Assembly: GCA_003550325.1 (NCBI GenBank)
Contig: QKWP01000423.1
Coordinates: 167,269 to 231,268 of the forward strand
Length of the DNA stretch: 64,000 nt
Reading direction: 5' to 3'
From: Gigaspora rosea
Lineage: Eukaryota > Glomeromycota > Glomeromycetes > Diversisporales > Gigasporaceae
A program made the position numbers and the translations under genes. Positions 46,063 to 58,063 of the stretch are shown piece by piece. Position 1 is the stretch's first letter; every line of letters begins with the position of its first letter. The notes under the pieces are model-generated. The model was not told where the DNA came from. It saw only the letters and a list, made by a program, of their open reading frames with translations, and did no database searches.

Positions 46063-46539
46063 AGATGGGCAAAATAATGCAAATGCTGCATAAAAAAAAA
46101 ACTTTTTTTTTACAAAAAATTAATTATGAACTATCAATATGAATCACATGTATAAAAATTGTGTGATTCTGATTAAGATAATTAATTTTTTATGAAAAAT
46201 TTTTTTTTACAATTTTATTTTTTAGTATATATCAAATCTATATAAAATCTTTAAAAGTAAATAACTTGATTATTTACTAGTTTATTTTAAATGATTTTAA
46301 TACAAAATGTTTGTCTTAATGAAACAATTTCAATAAGTCTAAATGTTAAAATCTAATTACAAAATCTTGAACATGTTAAGATTTTTAATTATATTAAATG
46401 TTTTAAACTTAGTTAAATTAATTTAATACTTTTGATGTAATATAAAAAAAAAATTTAATATTTTAAAAATTTTGTAATAATTGAACTTAATAAATTTGAA
46501 TCTGTTAAAATTATCTAATTAATATAAATATTTTAATAA
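46063..46539. other. AT-rich, no gene seen
   Basis: Begins AAAGATGGGCAAAATAATGC, which resembles a hAT-type terminus, but I could not find the partner end. Otherwise nothing was recognised. Confidence 0.35.
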
Positions 46540-46915
46540 CAAAACCATTCAAAGCAAATTAGTTTGATTTGATTTGGACTTGAATTTGAAATTTTAAAAA
46601 TTTGGTTATTTTGGAAATGATCAATTTGCACAAAATTTTACAAATTTAATCAACTTAATAAATTAAGTAAAAAAATATTTTTCTAATCAAAATATCTCTA
46701 GTTTTATAGAACAAAACAATTGATTTTTTTTAATAAAATTTGAAGAAAATAGCTATTAAAACTATAATTTAAATATAACTTTTTAAATCAAATCAAATAT
46801 TTGATCAAATCAAATATTGCTTAATTTGAATTTGATCTGATTTAGAAATCTGAATTTGAATTTAAATTGAATTCAAATATTTGATCAAATCAAATCAAAT
46901 TGCAAAACCTTATTA
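46540..46915. repeat. CAAATCAAATATTTGAT word array, decayed copy
   Basis: Repeated TTGATTTGATTTGG and TTTGATCAAATCAAATATTG words, ending CAAATCAAATTGCAAAACCT TA. The end matches CAAATTGCGGAACCCTA of the element at 57779-58063 after C-to-T / G-to-A-type change. The left terminus is not clear. Confidence 0.6.
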
Positions 46916-46988
46916 GTAGATTAAAAGTTATTTGCTAAGCAAAATTTAGTATTTTAAAAAAATTTTATATAGTATACTGTATTCATAC

Positions 46989-47425
46989 AGATATTGTAAC
47001 AGTTGTATTTGGAGAGTGGGTAAACCAATTATAGGCAATAAACAATTTAGGCTCTGCCTATTTATAAAAAAATAATAATAAATGTAGAGTTAACTATAAG
47101 AGTCTTTATAACTTGTAGAACTATAAATTAAAAGCTTTAATACTATATCAATAAAAAATAGTTATATAATAATATAATAATAGATAATATATATCAGTAA
47201 AAATAATATTCTTTAGAATTATGATATCAAAGCAGATAATTATTAGGTAATTTTTGAAATAATTAAGATATAGATAATTAACTATTATTTAATTATATCA
47301 AAAAATTATTTTAAAGATATAAAACTATTTGATAAAGTTTGCAAATACTTGTAATACTAACAAAAGCAAAAGTTTACAAAGAATTACTGCTTCAAAAAGG
47401 TTTAACTAGAGTTACATAATTGATT
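46989..47425 (+). repeat. LTR-like repeat, decayed copy
   Basis: Starts TGTAACAGTTGTATTTGGAG and follows the order of the copy at 39-480 to GGTTTAACTAGAGTTACA. It has lost most C and G. No coding region of a retroelement flanks it. Confidence 0.45.
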
Positions 47426-47526
47426 TATAAAAAATTGAATAGGTATTTACTATAGCAGAAAGTTAAGTCTTAATAAACTTAATTCAAATTTAAAACTAAT
47501 TTAATTATTGAATTGAGTTTTGAATA

Positions 47527-47820
47527 ACAAAATTTTTGTAAAATATCAATAGAATATTGGACATTTATAAAGCTAATAGTTACCCAAGATTTGGTATGTA
47601 TTGTGGTCTATAAATAGATAATACTTCTAATAAGCCTATTAGATATTTGATATTTAGATTAACTAAATATCAAATCTCCAATATTTTTATAATAAAAATA
47701 TTATATATCTAATAAGCTTATTAGAAGTAATATCTATTCAATAGGCTCAATATATTCCAAATATCAGTAACTATTAGCTTTATAAATATTTGATATTTTA
47801 TTAATATTTTACAGAAATTT
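47527..47820. repeat. Foldback, ~290 bp
   Basis: Outer arms AAAATATCAATAGAATATTG ... ATAAAGCTAATAGTTAC and GTAACTATTAGCTTTATAAA ... TATTAATATTTT. Inner arms AATACTTCTAATAAGCCTAT TAGATAT and ATATCTAATAAGCTTATTAG AAGTAATA. The centre is near 47672. Confidence 0.8.
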
Positions 47821-50800
47821 GATTAAATTTAAAGTTCAATTTAAAAGCAAATTCAGATATTATAATCAAATAAATATATTATTATTACTTTTATAATTTT
47901 TTTAGTAATAAGAACTGTTTTGCTTATTGTAATTTAAATATTTATATATACAGTATTTTAATGTTACTAAAGCATTATACCAAATTTCTAGCAAAATGTT
48001 ATTGATTTAGTATTTTTACTAAAATCTTAGCATTATATTATAAGATTAGCATTTTTTCAAATTTTTAGTATGCTATACCACCAAACTACAAATTATTTTT
48101 ATTTTAGTATAAGTTATTCAAATTGGGTAAAGAAATAATTCCAAATTTACTTCAGTTTAAAGAATTCTATTGCAAGAGCATCTGATTACAGGCCCATTAA
48201 TCTAATAATTGTATTTAATTTTTATTGATTCAATATAAGTTTAAAATCTATTTTCTATAGTTGTTTTGTTATTTTATTTTATTTTTTTTTTTACTTTACT
48301 GCATACTATAAATTTTTATTAATTCAATGATAATTTTGATAGTTTTAATCACTATTAACTATTGTTATCTTTGTTATCAATTTTTTTTGTTCTTTTTTTA
48401 CTTTACTGTATATTTTATTGATCTGATAATTTTGATCACTTTATTAACTAAATTGGTTATTTTTGTAATCTTTATTTAAGTATAAATTGAAATTAAATTC
48501 TAGAACAAATTAAACCAATTTATAATTTCTTTGCAACATATACAATTAAATCACAAAGATAGTAAAAAAACTCATCCTTTATAATAGCATGTATTATAAT
48601 ATTGTATTAATTATATTATCACATAATTAGTAACTGTTATATACTGGGTACCATGAGTAAGCAAAAATGATTTTTATTTTACTTAAGTATATAGAACCTA
48701 TTGTATAACTGATTTATACTCTGCAGTGACTAGAGTATAATGGGTTAAAATTTTAACTATTAAAGCATTTTTAAAATTTAATGTATAAAGGTTTTTTACT
48801 AATGAAAAAAATTTTCAATATATCCAGAGTAATATATATAGCATTAAATTTATTTATTAACTTTATACTTTTTCAGATCTATATATAAAAAAAAAAGAAT
48901 TTTACAGTATTAAGGAATAGCCAACTTTATTAGCAAAATTTGAAATTATTCAATTTGTTTATTTAGAAATTTCAAAAATTTTAACTAAATTTTTCTTACC
49001 TTCTTTTGCATCATGTGCATGTTTAAGGTATAGATAGTAGTATAATTACTTTTCTTAATAAAAAATTTTTGTTAAAATTGTTGAAATTATTTGATATTAA
49101 AATTAGTGAAATTGGTAAAATTAATTTTTTACTATTAAAACTTAATTTAAATTATATAAAATATTAATTAAAACTAAATACAATTAAATACAATAGTTGT
49201 TTTATAATTAATTTATAAAAATATTAAAAATGTTGTAATTATTGTTGAAATTAAAAAAAATTAAAATAAATTTCATAGTTTAAGGCATTACTTGGTGAGA
49301 ATTGATTTCATATATTTTGCTTTTTTTATTTTATTATTTCTTAACTAGCACTAGCAATTATTTTTACAATCTATTTAATTTTACTTTATTTTTTTGGTTT
49401 TTTTACTATTTTTTTTTAATTTTACAAATCTAAAACATTGGATTTAGACCCTTTTCCAATTTGGAGCCTCTTTTTCATTAATCATTCATATATCAGAAAA
49501 TGCATAGAGATAATATTAGTTTTTATAATATCTACAATCAGCAATGCAAATTATAAATAAGTACCAATTTTTGCTAATAATTTATTAATTAAAAATTATA
49601 AAAAAGATTTCAGTAAAAATCTTAAATATTGAATGCTTAGATAATTTTTTATTATAGTATCAAAAATAAACTCAAGAATTAAATGTTTAAATTTTGTATT
49701 TGTTAGATTATTGGCAAAAACTATTCAACCAATAGAATTTAGCTTTATAGCACAATTATTATACATGCAAAACCCAAATAGTAACAAGCATAAAACAAAT
49801 AATTCACTTGTGAAAGACTTGGCAATAATCATAAACAACTATAATATTAGATCTCCAATTTACTAAAAAGAAATCTTAATACAACAGAAATTATATATTA
49901 GTTTTTTTTTATTTTTAATTTTTTTATTTTTATTTTTATTTTTTTTATTTTTATTTTTTTTATTTTTGGTTTTTTTTTTTATTTTTTTCTATAGACAAGC
50001 AAACAATATTTTATTTAAAACTGAAGATAATAAATATTAATATCTGATTAACTTTATTTTATTTGGTTTATTAACAGCATTTATTAATTTTTTTATTTTT
50101 AAAATAATGAAATTATAGTAAATGATTATGCTAAAAAGATTAGTTTTCTTTAATTCGATTAGTGTAATTTAAATTCAATTAATGTAAAAATATTCTTAGC
50201 AACTAAGACCTACTGCAAAGCTATTAATAACTAAAGATTCAAAATATTTATTTTACTATTATATGTGAATAAACTAGATAAAGCAAAAGCCAGAATTAAG
50301 GATTTAGAATTGCAAAATGTAGTAAGTTTTTTATATTTTTTTTTTAAATTGTTTTTTTTTTGAAGTTTTATATAAATGTAGATTTTATAAAATAAGATAA
50401 AAAACTGATTAGTGGCAAAATCTACTCATAATACAATGCTATAATTTTGTAGCATTTTTGCTAAATATAAATATTTTTAATAATGATATTATTATAGATA
50501 TCTATAGAAGATATCAATAAAAACTTGATCAATTAACAATTATATGAATAGAGCAAAAAATAATTAGTATGTAATTAACTATTTATATGTAGTTGAACAA
50601 ACATTAAATATTTTTTATTAATAATATAATAGGTTCAATTTATTAGAAAAAGAAAAGTTCACACTGTTATTCAATTTATACAAAAAAAATTTGAGTAAGA
50701 CAGTAGAAATAGAAGTATTAAAAAAGAAAATCTGAATTTTAAATAAAGAAATTAAGATGAAAGATCAAAAAGTAGATATTTCTGAATCTGTTGTACTTAA

Positions 50801-50900
50801 CTGTTAATGTTTAATTTTTAAAACTTTTATTAATAAATTAATTTTGATATTGATATATTATTTATATTAGATAATTAATTTGATAAGCAAATTAGTGATA
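47821..50900. other. Long AT-rich gene desert
   Basis: About 3 kb with no recognisable exon. It is marked by T-rich low-complexity tracts (TTTTTATTTTTATTTTTATT, 49905-49985) and scattered poly(A)/(T). Probably old transposon sequence decayed past recognition. Confidence 0.4.
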
Positions 50901-51848
50901 CAGTTTGACCCCTCTATAATCATAGTCTATATAGTCACACCTCTATATAAGCACCCAATATTGTGCAACAGACTTAAATATAGTAAAAAAACCTCAATAT
51001 AGTCACAAATCACTCATAATCACTATCACCAAAAAATTTTGATTTTTTTATCAATTTTATTAATAATATACCTCTTTATAATTACTGATTTTTTAAATTA
51101 TGTAATTTATTAGAGGGAGAGGGGGTTCCACTTTATCACGTCCTATATATATATATAGTAAAATAGCTAAGTATTTATTATAATTAAAATTTGTGAAAAG
51201 TTGCTATATAGTAAAGTCTAAATTTTACTATATCAATCGATAAATATCGATTAAGTAGCTTGTTTGGAACATTAAAATACATATATTCTGAAATTTTTAT
51301 TAAAATTGATAAAGTTTTTATTATTTAACTTTTAATTTTTACGTTTATCAAATATATTTTTTTAAAAAATTTTAATTTTTCATCGAATGTAAAATCAAAA
51401 AGTCAAATAATAAAAAGTTCTTCAATATTGATGAAAATTTTAAAATAAGTATATTTTGATCATTTGAACAAGTTTACTTAAGTGACTTTAATCGATTCAC
51501 ATAGTAAAATTTAGACTTAACTATGTAGCAACTGTAATCGATCGTAGGGTTAAAGACATTTTTAAGTTTTTTTTAATATTATAAAAGATAAATTTGATTG
51601 GTCAATAGTCCTATCTAATTACGTGATTTACTGCACTTCCCTTAGTATTATTAATTTAAGTGCTTATTAGTAAAAAAATAATAAAATAATATTTGCATTA
51701 TAGTATATTTTGGTTAATAAATATTCTATTTAATGATTTGTAATAGTTTTTTTATTATAAATTTTTAGGTTTAAAGTTATAATCACATTTAAATATAATC
51801 ACTATATTGATGTATAACCAACTTGGTGATTATAGAGGGGTTTGACTG
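50901..51848. mobile_element. Tc1/pogo-like non-autonomous element
   Basis: The left end CAGTTTGACCCCTCTATAAT is preceded by TA (50899-50900). The right end ATTATAGAGGGGTTTGACTG is followed by TA (51849-51850). TIRs of 20 bp or more with TA duplication fit the Tc1-mariner/pogo superfamily. 948 bp, no transposase frame, and a nested foldback at 51199-51533. Subterminal TATAGTCAC and TAATCAC words repeat. Confidence 0.85.
51199..51533. repeat. Foldback nested in the Tc1/pogo-like element
   Basis: AGTTGCTATATAGTAAAGTC TAAATTTTACTAT pairs with ATAGTAAAATTTAGACTTAA CTATGTAGCAACT. The inner ATCGATTAAGTA / TTACTTAAGTGACTTTAATC GAT arms also match. It may be a separate insertion. Confidence 0.7.
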
Positions 51849-51934
51849 TAACAAAATTAATTACAAGTTTAAGAGACATATCCTTATAATTTAAAGTAGA
51901 TTTTTTTTATATTATTTTTATATGTTATACCGTA

Positions 51935-52244
51935 TATGTCCGAAAATAAGCAACTACCTAAAATAAGCTACCCCCCTGATTTTTTTTAAAAATCTTAAAA
52001 AATTCGTTAGCAGTTGCTACATATAAAACTTTTTTTTCTACTAAGTAAACTTCAAAAAGTCGATTAAGTAAAGTTGTTCAGCGCATCAAAAACACCTATA
52101 GTAAAAATTTGGTGCCATTTGGATAACTTTTTATTAGTACATTTTTCAATTTTTTCAAAAAATGCCATATTTCGAAAATAAGCTACTTTACGATTTTTCA
52201 TGTAATTTTTTGGCCAAAAAAGGTAGCTTAATTTCGGACACATA
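51935..52244. mobile_element. MITE, TATGTCCGAAAATAAGC termini
   Basis: The left end TATGTCCGAAAATAAGC and right end GCTTAATTTCGGACACATA are inverted, with a following TACCTAAAATAAGCTACCCC / AAAAAGGTAGC match. Non-coding. The two short frames over its right half (52064-52258, 52162-52353) are incidental. Confidence 0.65.
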
Positions 52245-52856
52245 TAGTATATGTTCATTTTATAAATTTTATATTATATTGAATTGTAAAAAATTAAATA
52301 TTCAATACTTTTTAATACTAACACTAAGAGTTTTTAATTATTCATGTAATTAAATATCTGATTATCTGTTATGAAAATTGTGTTTAAAATATTTTTTTGC
52401 ATTATATTTTTTATTATATTTGTTAGTATTATTGTTATAAAATAACTATGCTCATAGTTCAAGATTACAGAACTTGATTTGAACTTCAGAATTTTGGTTT
52501 TAGATTATAGCAATTTAAAATATATAACTAACTATAAACTTGTAATTATTATTATAAGTTTGAAGTGCTAAATTTTAAATTAAATTTTAAAATAATAAAT
52601 TTTTAAATACAAAATACATATTTTATAGCTCCAAAACTAAAAGTAAAAGGTATTAATTGAGGCTTGGAAGATTTGGTCTAGGTTTTTTAAAGTTTTGGGC
52701 TTTGTGAAATCAATACCAGAATTAAAATAGAAATTCTTTACTTGTTTAAAAAGGAAATCTTAAATGACGATTTGTTTAATTCAATACTAAAATCTCTTTA
52801 TAGAATCAGATTCAAGTTTACTGCTTAATTTGAAATTATATTCACAAGCTCATAGT

Positions 52857-54909
52857 TAGAGTTAGGACCTCAAGAATTTTTTTTATCCGGATATAAGTAA
52901 AATTAAAAAAGATAAATCCAGATTAATCCTATTTAAATTCGGATATAAATATATCCGGATTAATAAAATATATCCGGATTGATAAATATATCTGGATTGC
53001 ATATTAATCCAGATATAATATATAATCTGGATATAATTAGTAGTATTTATTTCTTGGGGGAGTAGAAATTATAGCAGAGGTTACCAACAATCATAGTACA
53101 TAGATGGCCCTTTGGCCATCCGCATACTTTGATTTCCCCTAGAAAATAAATAAATAATCCCTAGGAGCATGTTATTAGATGTTAATTAGACTACCATATT
53201 ATTATTTTTACACATGTTCCATATTACATCGTATTGTGCTTTACTGACTTTTGAGCTTTGCTTTATTTTTTTTATTTATATCATTTTATTGTTTTACTTT
53301 TTTTATCAGCTTTGCTTTTTTACTTCTACGTTTAACTTTTTTCAAGCTTTTACTTTCGCTTTGCTCTTATCGTGTCTTTTTTTAGCTTCATTTTACTATG
53401 CTTATTTTCTTTGGCTTTTAAAGTTCTTTATATAAAACGTGAAACATATACATGTAAAAAAGTAAATTTTAAGGGTGTGGCGACTTAGGGAAGTTGGTAA
53501 GTTGTCACCCCCCAAGTGGCAGGTCTAGGGTTCAAATCCTACTGGCGACGCTTTGGAAAAATAAATCTGTGTTACGGTAACCGTTTCCTGTCGATTGGTT
53601 GGGTATATTACCTGTAGTCCTTGGTTACTATCTCGAATAAAAGCTTTCGGGCGAAGTTGTGTCCGGTGATACAGACAAATCCAAGGAACCAGGGAAATGG
53701 AAACCCATTTGGAAAGTCCCGAGTAAGGAGGTAGCAACGATCTTTGACGGTGCTACCAGAACCGGAATATCGGAAACCAGAGCTGGAGAACTGGACGATA
53801 TGACCTTCGGAGGAGAAGGTCCACCAACCTGGCCGCCAGAGTCGTACCGGAGGAAAAGTACCTATGTTCTGGAATTAGGTACCAGAGGAAAAAAAACCAT
53901 AGTAGCACCTAATGCTGGGTAGATCAACTCTTCCGGGCCAACTGGTTTGGAAGTTTGGAGTACCCGGTTATGGACCGGTAGGAAAGTAATGGTGGATACC
54001 GGGGTTGGTGTGAACCTTACAAGGGCAGAAGTAGGTAATAGTAGTGGTTAGTTACCCCCTGACTGCAAGTTGCTTGCCTCGGTAAGTGCGTAAGTTACCG
54101 AAGTGTAGGTAATACCTGTGTGGGACAGTGACTGCTCTACCAAGTTTACCAGCGAGGATAAATTAGTCCTAAGGGGATGTAGGTAGCATCCGGAACTGTC
54201 TTCGACTGACTAATGTATCAGAGGGCTGTACCGGTGATCACAAAAGGATTGACATGCGAAGCGTTGGACCAAAGGGTTTAAATAGGCAATCTCCTAGTTG
54301 GGTTGTAGGTATGGCAACTAGTGTAGAACCTTCAGGCGGACTACTTAAATTAGACAACCAAAAGTTGTACGTGTGGCTAGTTGTACTTTCATTCAATGTA
54401 ACTCAATTGTGGGTGCACCCAAAGAGGCGCCCTTGATCCACAGGCTTGATTAAATAAACTCTCACCCAAAGCGGGAACTTTAACACAAAAAAAAAAAAAA
54501 AAGTAAATTTTCAAATAAAAATTAAGTGTAAAAAAATTAGAGTTTTCCGATAATCAATATGAGACTGGGAATCTCTTATGGGAAGATTCCTGGTCACAAT
54601 ATGATTATAAATATGATTAATTACGTATAAAAAATAATCATAAAAGTAGTCATAAATAACACTTAGTGAAACTGGATATAATATTTAATCAGGATTATAT
54701 ATTATATCCAGATTATATATTATATCAGAATTATATATTATATCTGGATTATATTATATCCAGATATATTTTGTTAAAAAACTAAATTCGGATTTAGTTA
54801 AAATTTGGATTAATCCGGATTTAGTTAAAATTCGGATTAATCCGGATTTAGTTAAAATTTGAATTAATCCGGATATCAAATATAAATCCGGATTCATGTC
54901 CTACTTCTA
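52857..54909. mobile_element. hAT-like element, ATCCGGAT array, split by a SINE
   Basis: Perfect 8-bp TSD CTCATAGT (52849-52856 and 54910-54917). The left end TAGAGTTAGGACCTCAAG and inverted right end TAGAAGTAGGACATGAATCC form the TIR. The left interior (52885-53035) and right interior (54665-54900) are arrays of TATCCGGATTAAT / ATATCCAGATTATATA words in opposite orientation. Without the ~1-kb SINE inside it the element would be about 1 kb. No transposase. The 73-codon frame 53214-53435 inside is a T-rich low-stop stretch. Confidence 0.8.
53471..54496 (+). mobile_element. Near-intact ~1-kb SINE-like retroelement
   Basis: Flanked by 15-bp direct repeats AAAAAAGTAAATTTT (53456-53470 and 54497-54511). 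The head begins AAGGGTGTGGCGACTTAGGG and has a perfect B box GGTTCAAATCC (about 53530). It ends in a run of A that merges with the TSD. A long TSD, A tail and internal pol III-like promoter are the marks of LINE-driven retrotransposition. It is unusually long for a SINE (1,026 bp) and far richer in G+C than its surroundings. Frames of 87 codons (53659-53922) and 60 codons (54254-54436) exist; neither is preserved in the other copies, so I regard the element as non-coding. Confidence 0.85.
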
Positions 54910-54917
54910 CTCATAGT

Positions 54918-55921
54918 ATTGATTTAGAGTTTTCTGATTGGAATTGATTATAATTTAATAATAATTACATGGATCAGATGTAAGATAATTAATGTTCTAA
55001 TCATTTATAGTTTCTTGTACATTATTGATAGATTACTAATTCTTTTTTACTCTTTTTATATTATTAATAGTCATAGATATTAAGAATTATAATAATTTAT
55101 AATAATACAGGTATTTTATTATACAATATCAAGATAACTAGAATAAGTAATTTATTAAAGACAAGTTTAAGTTATATTGAGCTAACACTTCTACTCTTAT
55201 TTTGAAAGTTATTATTTAAGGGTAGAGTGTCAATATTTCCATTTTCATATAAAATAGATTGTAGATCAACTTTGTATAACTATATCATATGATTTACATA
55301 TAAACATCATATGATTCGACCAATGAGGATTATCAAATTTTCGTGTAACCCAGGAAAAACATATAGTGACCTCGGAAAATTTAATTCTATATGAAGTTTA
55401 TTTTTTTTAAAGAGATGCATTTCTTACAATTTCACTATTATAAACAAGCTACTTTAAACTATATATTATATAAATATGGTAAAAATTGACTCAGATAATA
55501 AAAAGTTTTATTAGAAGCATATTTTTATTTACTATATAAAAATTCAATCTACTATGTAGATCATATGAAAAATAATCTACATACACCCTACCCTTAACCA
55601 AATTTAAATTCTTATTAAGTTGTTAGTTTTTAAATTCCAAGTGTTATTTTTATTTTTTGTGTGTTATTATATAACTTTTACTTTCTATTAGTACTTTGTT
55701 ATTTCTTTTTCTTTTTTTCTCAATTTTTTTTTAAATAGAATAGGTTAGTTTTGTCTTTAGTATAGATATTTTCTTTGTTTTTTCATTTTTTATCATTTTT
55801 CTATTTTGTTAGTATTTGGTTTTTTGTTTAGGTTTTATAGTTAATTTCTTTTTTATTTTTCTCTTTACTTTCATTGTATTTTGTTTTTTTTATATAGTAG
55901 TATACAAATATTATTATTTGA
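54918..55921. other. Intergenic, no gene seen
   Basis: AT-rich, with a T-rich low-complexity section (55680-55890). No gene or element was recognised. Confidence 0.4.
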
Positions 55922-56169
55922 GCTATCGTCAATAGGAATCAGGCAGATCAACATTCTGAAAAAATTTAATGCCATAACTTTTATAGCTCATAGCTCGATG
56001 AATTTCAAAGCTATTATTATCATATAATAGTCAAAAGAAAGCTTAAGGCCTAAGCTTTCTTTTACTACTAAATAATGTTAATAGCTTCGAAATTCACTGT
56101 GCTATGAGCTGTAAAAATTATGATATTAAATTTTTCAATATATTAATTTGCCTGATTTCTATGAATAGC
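55922..56169. repeat. Foldback, ~248 bp
   Basis: GCTATCGTCAATAGGAATCA GGCA pairs with TGCCTGATTTCTATGAATAG C. Further in, TATAGCTCATAGCTCGATGA pairs with TCACTGTGCTATGAGCTGTA. The centre is AAGCTTAAGGCCTAAGCTT at about 56050. Arms of about 120 bp. Confidence 0.85.
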
Positions 56170-57732
56170 AGCCCATTTGATTCTACTATAGATGCTAGAT
56201 AAGAGGAATTTGAAGAGAAATCCTATATTATTGGTTGCACTAATATTGAGACACTACTTTCTTAGAAGTGTGATGCAGCAGGTCATATTTGGGTACTTTT
56301 TGAAACAGCCAAATAATGTTAAACTCTATATAGTAGATAGTAAATTAAATAGTTTATAAACTATATATAGGATTGAACCTAGTTAGGCTATAGTAAGACT
56401 GTCAAAGAATAAATATATATATATATATATTTTTAGATAAAATAAAGAGTTAATTATATATAAAATACTTTAATTTTTGTATTTGTAAGATTTTTATTAT
56501 AAAAAAAATAGTAAATTTTTAGTAGCTATATTATTATCTATATAATAATTAAGAAAGTTATTATTTAAAAAAACTAATAATAGGCTATAATTGCTTCAAG
56601 TTTAATGCATGTTGAGCCTGGGTATAGAATAGTAATAGTATTAAATTTAATTGTTAAATTATTTTTAATAATATATTTAATATTTGATTTAAAATATAGT
56701 ATTTTTATATTTTGTATTAAGATATTAGTATAGTTAACTTTCTCTAAGTGCATATTCTATAAGTAAGGTTTTTTTTTCCAAATAGAAACTTATAAAATAA
56801 GTACATATTTTTTTTTATTTTATAAGTACAAGATTTATTTATCTAGTATATATAAAATTATTTTTCTAATTACAAGATATAATATTTTATTAATTAATTA
56901 AATTAAATTATTTAATTAACAATTTTTTTCTAAATGCAAGATATTTTTTTAATTTATAAATTTGTATTTAGAGAGAATTAATTATATATTAATTTTATTT
57001 TTTTTAATTGTAAGTTCTTTTTAAATACAAGATATTTGCTAGTCTATTGATTTGTATTTAGAAAAAATTAACTTTATATATATTAATGTTGTTTAATTAT
57101 ATTGAAAAATAATTTTATTATATATATATAAGTTGTATGTCAAATTAAAATATGCATCAAATCAAAATAATTATAATACCACTAATATTTATTCTTACTT
57201 TAACAAAGAGCTTTACCCTAATCCTAATAAAACTTAGTATTGAAATTTTAAGCTGATATAAATTTTAACTTAATGTAAATATATATATAGTTTATAACTA
57301 TACTTCTTTAATTGCACAATCTCTACAATATAATCTTTGCTTTAGGTATAAAGTATTTGGAATTTTAGAGATGTAACAACTTTTATATAATTTCGTTTTT
57401 ATTATAACGTATTCAAAATTCAAGCTCTAGAAAATAACAAGTAATAATATTTGAGATCATAAAGATTTTAATAGAACTGGTAGTTTATTAACAGTTAAAA
57501 AATTTGAAATTACAATATACAAAAAATGAAATAAAAGACCAACTTTAAAGGCATGATTCTTTTTAATTTTCTGTTTTCTTACTTTGAAAATTAAAAAATA
57601 CTTGTGAAATAAAATTGTACAAATATGAGTTTTTTTTAGAAACCTTTGAAAATAGTATTTGTAAAGTGTCTACTATTGCAATTTACTATGAGAATAAGCC
57701 ATTTATATGGATATTAATTACTTAAATTTCAT
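56170..57732. other. AT-rich gene desert
   Basis: No exon recognised. Repeated TTTTTAAATGCAAGATATTT-like words lie at 56920-57060. Probably decayed repeat sequence. Confidence 0.4.
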
Positions 57733-57778
57733 AATAAAAAATTTATTCAAAAGTATAGTGATTTAGTAAAGTTGATAA

Positions 57779-58063
57779 TAGGGTTCTTCAAATTCAAATC
57801 AAATCAAATATTGGATCAATTTGAATTTGATCAAATCAAATTGACCCTGATTTGAATTTGATTTGATTCAAATATTTGAATTTGAATTTGATTTGAATTT
57901 GAATTTTTAATAGTAATTTTCAAATCAAATCAAATATTTGTCAAATCAAATCAATTTGGCCATATTTGAATTTGATCAAATCAAATATAGCCAAATTTGA
58001 ATTTGAATTTGATCAAATATTTGATTCAAATATTTGAAGATCAAATCAAATTGCGGAACCCTA
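57779..58063. mobile_element. hAT-like element, CAAATCAAAT word array, in SINE
   Basis: Perfect 8-bp TSD GTTGATAA (57771-57778 and 58064-58071); removing one TSD restores the SINE head seen at 53471. The ends TAGGGTTCTTC and CGGAACCCTA are inverted. The interior is entirely AATTTGAATTTGATTTGAT / ATCAAATCAAATATTTG words in both orientations. 285 bp. Confidence 0.88.

Noticed and set aside
45942..46142. 66-codon frame through the GTGCAAGG repeats
   Set aside because: The peptide only mirrors the DNA repeat and there is no domain; the upstream TATA-like box is not enough to call a gene.
53659..53922. 87-codon frame in the intact SINE-like copy
   Set aside because: It is broken in copies 2 and 3 and has no recognisable domain; the element shows pol III-type and A-tail features of a non-coding SINE.
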